Source: Candidatus Bathyarchaeota archaeon RBG_13_52_12 (GTDB lineage Archaea > Thermoproteota > Bathyarchaeia > TCS64). From it: DNA of 6,880 nt. A program made the translations under genes and the position numbers. The first letter of the stretch is position 1; the number at the start of each line of letters is the position of its first letter. Location of the stretch: positions 5,741 to 12,620 of the forward strand of contig MEZF01000041.1 of the NCBI GenBank assembly GCA_001774245.1, given 5' to 3'. This document shows positions 1 through 4,642 of this stretch, piece after piece. Under the pieces are notes generated by a model. That model saw only the letters and a list, made by a program, of their open reading frames with translations. It was not told the origin of the DNA and searched no databases.

Positions 1-319
1 AGCCGTGAATGTCTACGCTTTCACTATCTTACCAGGCGGGACTGTGATGCTCATGGCCTCATTTATCTTAGGTTGGTTGATAAACTTCGTACGCAGCCCG
101 GCATTCACGATCATCCCCCGACTCTTCGGGGCGGAGACCGCGGGAAGCCTCTCTGGGCTTCACAACACATTCGCGAGTCTCGGTGCTCTCGCGCTCCCCC
201 TTATGCTTGGGGTAGTGAAGGATGCCACCGCGAGCTACGATATTGGATGGCTCACCCTAAGTTCTCTGATGATAATAGGCACCGCATTGATCGCTGTCAT
301 CAAATTCCCCTCGGATTAG
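1..319 (+). CDS. MFS-type transporter, C-terminal part (5' end outside window)
   Basis: The frame is open from the left edge (first full codon at base 2) and ends with TAG at 317-319, so only about the last 105 residues are seen. They form three hydrophobic segments: one around VMLMASFILGWLINF, one around LGALALPLMLGVV, and a last one around LTLSSLMIIGTALIAVI, followed by a short tail ending FPSD. The pattern of a small-residue-rich helix (AGSLSGLHNTFASLGALALP), a short acidic/basic loop (VVKDAT) and a final helix is typical of helices 10-12 of Major Facilitator Superfamily carriers. The protein would sit in the cytoplasmic membrane and move a small solute by facilitated diffusion or ion coupling. 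The substrate cannot be told from this fragment. The GTG at base 5 is probably an internal valine codon rather than a start, because a 104-aa protein would lack most of the fold. A different multi-helix carrier family is possible. Confidence 0.75.
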   Translation, partial: AVNVYAFTILPGGTVMLMASFILGWLINFVRSPAFTIIPRLFGAETAGSLSGLHNTFASLGALALPLMLGVVKDATASYDIGWLTLSSLMIIGTALIAVIKFPSD

Positions 320-330
320 CCTTTTTCCTA
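320..330 (+). terminator. T-rich stretch after the transporter gene
   Basis: A run of five T (322-326) lies directly behind the TAG stop. Archaeal RNA polymerase often terminates at such T-runs without a hairpin. The run is short and lies just ahead of the next promoter, so this is a weak call. Confidence 0.3.
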
Positions 331-334
331 TATC

Positions 335-342
335 CTTTTAAG
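335..342 (+). promoter_or_regulatory. TATA-like box of the zinc-ribbon gene
   Basis: CTTTTAAG is an AT-rich octamer in the short gap after the transporter. An archaeal start site about 26 bases downstream would fall near 364, giving a short leader that contains the GGTGA at 371-375. This spacing supports translation starting at 378 or 381 rather than 363. Confidence 0.5.
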
Positions 343-380
343 CGGAAGAAAAACTTCACAGTATGCAAAAGGTGAAGATG

Positions 381-923
381 ATGCCATACTGCCCTAAATG
401 CGGTAAAGAAGTCAAAGACGACGCAGTCTTCTGCCCATACTGTGGTGAGAGCCTAAAGCCGCAGGAGAAAGTTGTTTATCGGCAGGCTAGCGGCGAGAAA
501 AGCGAAAAGAACGAGAAGAATGAGAAAGATCAAAGGGGTGAGAAGGCCGAGAAGAACGAGAAGTCAGAGAAGAATGAGGGCGCAGGAGGCATGTGGAGCG
601 CTGTTATGGGTGGCCTCATTGTCCTCTGGCTCGGCATTACCTTCCTCCTCCGACAGTATAATTACATCGCTAGCAACCAGTGGTGGAACTGGTTCATGAT
701 TGGCCTGGGGGGTATCATAATCATTAGGGGTCTGATCCTGTATAACCAGAATAATAACTGGCGAGCCGCAAGCGGGTTGTTAATCGGCGGAGCTGTAGTC
801 GCACTGATCGGTGCTAGCTCTTACCTCGGTGTGAATGACTGGTGGGCCTTCATAATAATACTCATCGGCGTCTGGATTGTTGCAAACGCCCTGATGAGTA
901 GAAGCAAGAACCCGCGCCCCTAG
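381..923 (+). CDS. Zinc-ribbon protein with charged linker and four membrane helices
   Basis: This is a 180-aa protein from ATG 381. ATG 363 and 378 are in frame, but the GGTGA at 371-375 sits 5 bases ahead of 381 and so favours it. Residues 4-21 are a CPKCG...CPYCG zinc ribbon (Cys 4, 7, 18, 21). Residues about 38-67 are a low-complexity hydrophilic linker of EKNEK/EKSEK repeats. Four hydrophobic segments follow at about 71-90, 102-120, 130-149 and 154-172. The membrane part looks duplicated: each half has a GL(I)-start helix, a loop carrying a WW pair (NQWWNW, NDWWAF) and a second helix ending near RGL or NAL. Zinc ribbons fused to short membrane domains are common in archaea and bacteria; most lack a defined role. 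The unit resembles LiaF/DUF5668-type membrane segments, suggesting an envelope-related role (inference). Its stop overlaps the stop of the convergent GH3 gene. Confidence 0.85.
   Translation: MPYCPKCGKEVKDDAVFCPYCGESLKPQEKVVYRQASGEKSEKNEKNEKDQRGEKAEKNEKSEKNEGAGGMWSAVMGGLIVLWLGITFLLRQYNYIASNQWWNWFMIGLGGIIIIRGLILYNQNNNWRAASGLLIGGAVVALIGASSYLGVNDWWAFIIILIGVWIVANALMSRSKNPRP
488..578 (+). repeat. Degenerate Glu-Lys-Asn coding repeat
   Basis: Imperfect purine-rich repeats of the type GAGAAGAACGAGAAG encode EKSEKNEKNEKD and, after a QRG break, EKAEKNEKSEKNE. The coding strand is almost free of pyrimidines here, which could favour slippage and length variation of the linker between strains. Confidence 0.7.
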
Positions 924-2050
924 AACGCCCAGCCAACAAATAAGCGCCAGAGCACATGCTCAAGTACTACACTCGGTCTATCACGCCCGAAGACCCTGTA
1001 GTAGTTTTTACCCATCGCTTCTATGAGGTCCCCGATCTTGTATCTGGGAAGCATCGCTGTTGAGACTATTACTCTCCCCCATTCCCCTCGCTCCATCTCG
1101 TGAAGCATCTTGACACCAGAACCAGTCTCTACCTCAAAGAGGTATACATCGTAGTTCGGGGCGACGTAGGGTAATTCGTCTCTCTGCTGGGCGAAGGCAC
1201 CCTCCGTCGCGGTGTACATCTCGACTAAGGGCACATCACCGTACATGGAACGGAGCTTCGGGGCGTAGTTCTGCTGAATCTTGGCGACGCTGGTGCTGTA
1301 TATCACCCTCAGCTTCCATAGATCCCTTGGGTAGACGCCGTGCCGCTTCTTGATGTATTTGGCGAAGCCCGTCTGAACTGGCGCGACGCCTATGATACTT
1401 ACGAGTTCCTTATCCTTTGCCTTCTGATAGATGAACTCGTAACGTTTCTCCCACCCCGTTGTGGTCAAGTCTGTCCTCAATGCGTCGATCTCCTCCTGCC
1501 TCGGAACTAAGCCGAGCCCGGCCATCATTGGGTTCAGCTTAGCATAGGTTCCTGAGCTGAAGCCGTAGACGACATCCTTCCCTCCATATCTAAGAACACG
1601 AATGTTACTTGGAAACTGTAGGTTTAAGACGCCACCGGCGAGGAAGCTGAGCCCCCCGTTCTGCATGGCGAAGTTGAGGACCCCCCTGGATCCGCACCTT
1701 ATAAGATCCTGAAGATGCCTCGGAGTTACGGGGAAGACCTTCGACTGCCCAGTCGTCCCTCTGGTCATTACCCATGTGATGGGCTCCTCGTCGAGGAAGC
1801 CGCTGTAGCCCTTATTCCGCACATCAACGAACAGAGGCTCAATGTCTGCGAAGGTGACTGCTGGGAAGCTCTTACGGTATTCCCCAATAGATGTTATCTC
1901 ACTCGCTCTATGGATCCTACCATAGTCGGTTTTAGAATACCCCTTGAGGAGAACATGCAGGACCTTCTCCTGCGCAGTCTGAGGGTTCTGGAGACCCTCC
2001 TCCCAGGCTGCGAGGTTCCTGTTTATCCTGCCTATGGGGTCCTCGAACAT
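920..2050 (-). CDS. GH3-family acyl-adenylate-forming enzyme, compact form
   Basis: This is a 376-aa protein. It carries the order of motifs expected of the GH3 branch of the ANL (adenylate-forming) superfamily: a phosphate-binding loop TRGTTGQSKVFP (96-107), a MYTATEGAFAQQ motif (278-289; compare YxxSE in plant GH3), a PRYKIGDLIE motif (335-344; the ATP ribose-binding Asp is D341) and FGRDRP (354-359) at the hinge. Plant GH3 enzymes adenylate a carboxylic acid such as indole acetate and join it to an amino acid; archaeal members have no known substrate, so acyl activation is the safe claim. GH3 proteins are usually 500-600 aa. This one ends about 17 residues after the hinge motif, so the C-terminal lid domain is missing. 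The downstream DNA is occupied by the convergent zinc-ribbon gene. The start at 2050 is the only ATG/GTG/TTG before an upstream in-frame stop. No strong ribosome binding site is visible. Confidence 0.82.
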   Translation of the reverse strand: MFEDPIGRINRNLAAWEEGLQNPQTAQEKVLHVLLKGYSKTDYGRIHRASEITSIGEYRKSFPAVTFADIEPLFVDVRNKGYSGFLDEEPITWVMTRGTTGQSKVFPVTPRHLQDLIRCGSRGVLNFAMQNGGLSFLAGGVLNLQFPSNIRVLRYGGKDVVYGFSSGTYAKLNPMMAGLGLVPRQEEIDALRTDLTTTGWEKRYEFIYQKAKDKELVSIIGVAPVQTGFAKYIKKRHGVYPRDLWKLRVIYSTSVAKIQQNYAPKLRSMYGDVPLVEMYTATEGAFAQQRDELPYVAPNYDVYLFEVETGSGVKMLHEMERGEWGRVIVSTAMLPRYKIGDLIEAMGKNYYRVFGRDRPSVVLEHVLWRLFVGWAF

Positions 2051-2054
2051 CTTC

Positions 2055-2075
2055 CGACGAAGCCTATTTTCGTCG
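2055..2075. promoter_or_regulatory. Inverted repeat between TATA and start of the GH3 gene
   Basis: CGACGAA (2055-2061) and TTCGTCG (2069-2075) are perfect 7-base arms with a 7-base spacer. The dyad starts 5 bases upstream of the GH3 start codon and covers the predicted minus-strand transcription start near 2059. It could be a repressor operator or an mRNA leader hairpin. Confidence 0.45.
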
Positions 2076-2080
2076 TCTCC

Positions 2081-2087
2081 GTTATAG
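2081..2087 (-). promoter_or_regulatory. TATA-like box of the GH3 gene
   Basis: On the minus strand this reads CTATAAC, centred about 34 bases from the GH3 start codon. The predicted start of transcription is near 2058-2060, giving a very short leader. The spacing matches other TATA-start pairs in this window. Confidence 0.45.
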
Positions 2088-2107
2088 GGATTCCCACGGG
2101 CATCCCT
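2086..2107. promoter_or_regulatory. Nested dyads between two divergent TATA boxes
   Basis: AGGGAT (2086-2091) and ATCCCT (2102-2107) form 6-base arms with a 10-base spacer. Inside lie two smaller dyads, GGGATTCCC (2087-2095) and CCCACGGG (2093-2100). The block spans the gap between the minus-strand TATA and the plus-strand TATA, where a single regulator could act on both genes. Confidence 0.35.
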
Positions 2108-2113
2108 TTTTAT
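2107..2113 (+). promoter_or_regulatory. TATA-like box of the 2147-3730 unit
   Basis: TTTTTAT, identical to the heptamer ahead of rpS13 (5813-5819). A start about 26 bases downstream would be near 2136, next to the possible starts GTG 2138 and ATG 2147. Confidence 0.5.
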
Positions 2114-2146
2114 TCATTGATTCTCCCGATATCGCTAGTGAAACAG

Positions 2147-2890
2147 ATGAAGAAGCAGGTCATCCTAACCGTAGCAGAGTCAAAGAGACTCATAGCAAAG
2201 GGCGTCGCAGCACTTACCGAAGTACAGGACGCGATGAAAGGAGGCATAGTTGTGGTCGCCACTGGAACCACAAACGCCTATGTCCTTCAAGAGCTGTGGG
2301 GTGAGAAGTTCGACATACGTAGATACAGGAGCGGGATCACTACCCCGGATATCCCTGAGAAGGCGAAGGAGAAGCAGGGGGAACCCATCCCAGACGTCGT
2401 CTTCCGCAAAGGCGAAGTTGCTAAGGAGCTCGACCGCTATAGCGCGGTCCAACACATGGGTAGGGGTGACGTCTACATCAAAGGCGCAAACGCTCTCGAC
2501 TACATTGGTCAGATGGCGGGGGTACTCATCGGAAGCGGGACAGGTGGCACGGTGGGCGCTGTGCTTGGTACGATCATTGGGAAGAAGATCACACTTCTTA
2601 TCCCAATCGGTCTCGAGAAGCTCGTCTACGATGACATTAATGAACTTCACATGCTCACGATGGATCCCGACAACGAGGGCCCAGCCATATGGCCAATCAG
2701 CGGCCTTATTTTCACCGAGATCGAGGCCCTCGAGATCCTCTGCGGCGTCCAAACCACCCTCATCGCAGCGGGCGGAGTCGCTGGGGCAGAGGGTAGTGTC
2801 CGCCTCCTCCTTGAGGGTATGGATGAGGATGTAGAGGCAGCCATTGATATAATCAAGGGGATAAAGGGCGAGCCTCGATACCTCCTTTAG
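2147..2890 (+). CDS. Uncharacterised protein with Rossmann/NagB-like glycine motifs
   Basis: This is a 247-aa soluble protein that I do not recognise by name. ATG 2147 is chosen because an AGTGA (2137-2141) sits 5 bases ahead; GTG 2138 is a possible leaderless start. The same frame stays open back to 1715, but that part lies antisense to the GH3 gene and upstream of the promoter. Visible landmarks are VVVATGTTNAYVLQEL (35-50), GDVYIKGANALD (107-118), a glycine-rich IGSGTGGTVGAVLGTIIGKK (128-147), IPIGLEKLV (152-160) and AGGVAGAEGSV (208-218). The early GTT loop after a beta strand, followed by a DVxIxGANAL strand and a glycine-rich helix, recalls the NagB/RpiA/eIF2B/CoA-transferase-like fold, which binds phosphosugars or CoA. 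This is a fold-level guess only. It has no membrane segment or signal peptide. The methyltransferase gene starts 12 bases after its stop, so the two are probably co-transcribed. Confidence 0.8.
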   Translation: MKKQVILTVAESKRLIAKGVAALTEVQDAMKGGIVVVATGTTNAYVLQELWGEKFDIRRYRSGITTPDIPEKAKEKQGEPIPDVVFRKGEVAKELDRYSAVQHMGRGDVYIKGANALDYIGQMAGVLIGSGTGGTVGAVLGTIIGKKITLLIPIGLEKLVYDDINELHMLTMDPDNEGPAIWPISGLIFTEIEALEILCGVQTTLIAAGGVAGAEGSVRLLLEGMDEDVEAAIDIIKGIKGEPRYLL

Positions 2891-2902
2891 CCGGTGCCTC
2901 CT

Positions 2903-3730
2903 ATGCTTAGAGACCAGACCCTCGACCTCCTTCAGAGGTTTGGACTGAGGGTCGAAGCAGCCCTCGACGAACAGCAGCTCATCGACCCCAAAGTGATCCG
3001 CTCCCTAATTGAGGCGTCTGGCATTAGGGAGACAGATAAGGTTCTAGAGATCGGACCGGGAGCCGGCAATATCACGATGGAGCTAGCCGCCAAGGCCAAC
3101 AAGGTCTTCGCTGTGGAGAAGAACCCGAAGTTCATTCCACTACTCAAAGAGAGGCTACATAGACTCAACGTCGAGATCATAATTGGCGACGCCCTAGTAG
3201 TCTACCTCCCAGAATTCGACGTCCTCGTATCAAACCTATCATACGCCATTGCAGAGGCGACGCTTCAAAGGCTGAAACGGCTTAGATTCCACTCCGCATC
3301 CATCATCATCCCGTCGAGCATGGCGTCTACATTAACTGCCCGAATCGGCGGAGCAGATTACACGAAACTAACATTTGAGGCATGTCTCTTCTTCGATTTT
3401 TCCTTAGTTTCTACGGTGAAACCCGAGTCTTATTACCCTGAACCGAAGACGGCTACCTCTATCATAACCCTCAAGCCAAGGGAGTCCTTGAAACCAACCG
3501 AAGTGGTCGTAAGGCACCTCCTCCTTCAGGGAGATAAAAAAGTAGGTAACGCTTTGAGGGAAGCTCTAATCTCCGCCTCCATCTATGGCTACCCAGTGAC
3601 AAAGAAGGCAGCAAAAAAAGTCGTCGAGAAACTAGGTCTGGGCGAGGAGGCGCTCGAGAAGCGGGTTGCGAGACTAAGCTTGGGCGACTTGGGTACAGTC
3701 CTCGAACGCCTAGAGCATAACGCAGTTTAA
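2903..3730 (+). CDS. KsgA/Dim1-like SAM-dependent RNA adenine methyltransferase, divergent
   Basis: This is a 275-aa protein from ATG 2903, with GGTG (2893-2896) 6 bases ahead; GTG 2894 in the same frame is the alternative. A Rossmann methyltransferase core is clear: motif I EIGPGAGNIT (49-58), the acidic SAM ribose-binding residue E72 in AVEKNP, D97 in IIGDAL, and motif IV NLSY (111-114), where KsgA/Dim1 normally have N(L/I)PY. The segment ADYTKLTFEA...YYPEPKTATSI (about 151-186) matches the family's G-x-Y-x-x-L...FxPxPKVxS stretch, followed by a small helical C-terminal domain. KsgA/Dim1 dimethylates two adjacent adenines near the 3' end of 16S rRNA. Two family hallmarks differ: the N-terminal GQ(N/H)F loop reads LDEQQLID (21-28), and proline is lost in motif IV. 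It may be a paralogue with another target. It follows the 2147-2890 gene closely and overlaps the convergent small gene at its 3' end. Confidence 0.85.
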   Translation: MLRDQTLDLLQRFGLRVEAALDEQQLIDPKVIRSLIEASGIRETDKVLEIGPGAGNITMELAAKANKVFAVEKNPKFIPLLKERLHRLNVEIIIGDALVVYLPEFDVLVSNLSYAIAEATLQRLKRLRFHSASIIIPSSMASTLTARIGGADYTKLTFEACLFFDFSLVSTVKPESYYPEPKTATSIITLKPRESLKPTEVVVRHLLLQGDKKVGNALREALISASIYGYPVTKKAAKKVVEKLGLGEEALEKRVARLSLGDLGTVLERLEHNAV

Positions 3731-4111
3731 TTCGTCCCAGCCCCCATCTATAACAGCCACTGTCACTTGGCCACTTGCGACGTGTACCACGGCGATGTGG
3801 TGTTGTATCGCCTCAAGGACCATCTGCCCAGTCCTGTTTCCATAACCGCTGTGGCTGCAGTCGAACTCGACTGTGACAATCCAGAAGCTTGGTGACGCGA
3901 ATGTCTGGCCTAGGACAGTGGAGGAGACATTCATTGACCCCTCGATGCCGTCGAATCTGTAGGTGGGAGAAACTTTTATAAAGTCTGTAGCAATCTTCGA
4001 GGCTTCATCGGGGGCCGGCTGCATTTTCTGCCAGGCGTATATCGAGACTACCGGAAGGCACATCGCTGCTAGCACCAGTACAAGAAGCGCTAAGCTTGAT
4101 TTCTTCGACAT
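3710..4111 (-). CDS. Small exported or membrane-anchored protein of unknown function
   Basis: This is a 133-aa protein. The N-terminus is a short basic stretch (MSKKSS) and a hydrophobic segment at about 7-27 (LALLVLVLAAMCLPVVSIYAW), typical of a signal peptide or signal anchor, so the rest is likely outside the cell. The exported part is a small alpha/beta-looking domain with an early helix (EASKIATDFIK), the stretch PTYRFDGIEGSM (49-60), FDCSHSGYGNRTGQ (83-96) and a C-terminal VTVAVIDGGWDELN (116-129). Cys 85 and Cys 130 could form a disulfide. I recall similar short archaeal proteins with the 'fdGIe... C-HaGYGdRtG' pattern, all without assigned function; this memory is not a database result. 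The start is well supported: GGTGA (minus strand, 4120-4116) lies 4 bases before ATG. A TATA-like TTATTTT (4150-4144) lies about 37 bases upstream. The stop lies 21 bases inside the methyltransferase gene. Confidence 0.8.
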   Translation of the reverse strand: MSKKSSLALLVLVLAAMCLPVVSIYAWQKMQPAPDEASKIATDFIKVSPTYRFDGIEGSMNVSSTVLGQTFASPSFWIVTVEFDCSHSGYGNRTGQMVLEAIQHHIAVVHVASGQVTVAVIDGGWDELNCVML

Positions 4112-4135
4112 TTATTCACCGATCCTTATTAAATC

Positions 4136-4173
4136 AACGCCTCAAAATAATCCTAGGGAAACGAACAGGCGTT
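4136..4173. promoter_or_regulatory. Long-spaced inverted repeat in a divergent intergenic region
   Basis: AACGCCT (4136-4142) and AGGCGTT (4167-4173) are perfect 7-base arms 24 bases apart, centre to centre 31 bases, about three helical turns. A smaller dyad, CGAAC/GTTCG (4162-4166, 4171-4175), overlaps the right arm. The left half overlaps the presumed promoter of the minus-strand small gene. It may be a two-half-site operator, possibly bound by an Lrp-like regulator. Confidence 0.35.
4144..4150 (-). promoter_or_regulatory. TATA-like box of the small exported protein gene
   Basis: On the minus strand this reads TTATTTT, centred about 37 bases from the ATG at 4111. That gives a leader of about 10 bases holding the GGTGA ribosome binding site. 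Confidence 0.4.
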
Positions 4174-4212
4174 CGAAAATGTAGAACGTATGGCGACATT
4201 GAAATAGTACAG

Positions 4213-4482
4213 ATGCTAAACTGCTATAGAGGGACCTTGAAGGCATACGTTCTTTTAAACACTGAGCTTGGGAAGGAGCCCGAGGTCATCAAGGCGATCA
4301 AGGGCACCATAGAGATCAAGAACATCTACAGCCTCTACGGTATATACGATATTATCGTCGAGGTTGAAGCCGATACTATGGAGAAAGTAAAGGAGGTTGT
4401 CTTCAATCGTATAAGACGCCTCGACAATGTCAAGAGCACAATAACACTGATAACGTACGGCGAACCAATCCTAAACCCCTAG
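4213..4482 (+). CDS. Stand-alone RAM (Lrp/AsnC ligand-binding) domain protein
   Basis: This is an 89-aa protein made of a single RAM domain, the C-terminal ligand-binding half of Lrp/AsnC regulators, with no helix-turn-helix. The expected strand-helix order is visible: GTLKAYVLLNTE (8-19), helix EPEVIKAIK (22-30), IKNIYSLYGIYDIIVEVEA (35-53) with the family's G-x-YD signature at GIYD (43-46), helix TMEKVKEVVFNRIRRL (55-70), and the last strand NVKSTITLITYG (72-83). RAM domains form dimers and octamers and bind amino acids or similar small molecules. Stand-alone versions can modulate full-length Lrp proteins by co-assembly or act as small-molecule sensors. ATG 4213 is the first plausible start in the domain. 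The frame is open further upstream to 4096, but that part overlaps the divergent gene and has no family similarity. No good ribosome binding site is seen. Confidence 0.88.
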   Translation: MLNCYRGTLKAYVLLNTELGKEPEVIKAIKGTIEIKNIYSLYGIYDIIVEVEADTMEKVKEVVFNRIRRLDNVKSTITLITYGEPILNP

Positions 4483-4604
4483 AGTAATATTGCTATGCTC
4501 GGCGCGCTTACCTAATTTTAATTCCCCTACCCCGAAAATACTACTGAGGCGTGTAAAAATAGAGTACCGTTCTTGTGTGCTTCGGTTCCACAACTCAGAT
4601 ACTG

Positions 4605-4610
4605 TTTTAT
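4605..4610 (+). promoter_or_regulatory. TATA-like box of the TSNG-repeat protein gene
   Basis: TTTTAT followed by CTATC lies about 35 bases before ATG 4643. A start of transcription about 26 bases downstream falls near 4634, leaving a leader of roughly 9 bases. The rest of the 160-base gap (4483-4642) contains no further gene that I can support. Confidence 0.5.
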
Positions 4611-4615
4611 CTATC

Positions 4616-4636
4616 TTTGAGAGCCTCAAACGAGGC
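4616..4636. promoter_or_regulatory. Overlapping dyads between TATA box and start codon
   Basis: TTTGAG (4616-4621) and CTCAAA (4625-4630) are perfect 6-base arms with a 3-base spacer, just downstream of the TATA box. A second dyad, GCCTC/GAGGC (4623-4627, 4632-4636, 4-base loop), overlaps it and includes the GAGG of the likely ribosome binding site. The position suits a repressor operator covering the transcription start. Confidence 0.5.
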
Positions 4637-4642
4637 GATAGA

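Noticed and set aside
1715..2146. Upstream extension of the 2147-2890 frame, open for 144 more codons
   Set aside because: Most of it lies antisense to the GH3 gene and all of it precedes or spans the TATA box at 2107-2113; its translation shows no domain-like pattern.
2180..2752. Long minus-strand open frame (190 codons)
   Set aside because: It is antisense to the 2147-2890 gene, acid-rich as expected of a GC-rich shadow frame, and has no promoter or ribosome binding site.
2250..2834. Plus-strand open frame in another phase (194 codons)
   Set aside because: Its Ser/Arg-rich low-complexity translation is typical of an out-of-frame reading of the real gene at 2147-2890.
4190..4207. Five-codon ORF (MATLK) just ahead of the RAM gene, a possible leader peptide
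   Set aside because: It is too short to test, has no ribosome binding site, and no attenuator-like structure follows.
4490..4642. N-terminal extension of the TSNG protein from TTG 4490
   Set aside because: The extension crosses the TATA box and dyads; its sequence is not protein-like, while ATG 4643 has a good ribosome binding site and starts just before the first membrane helix.
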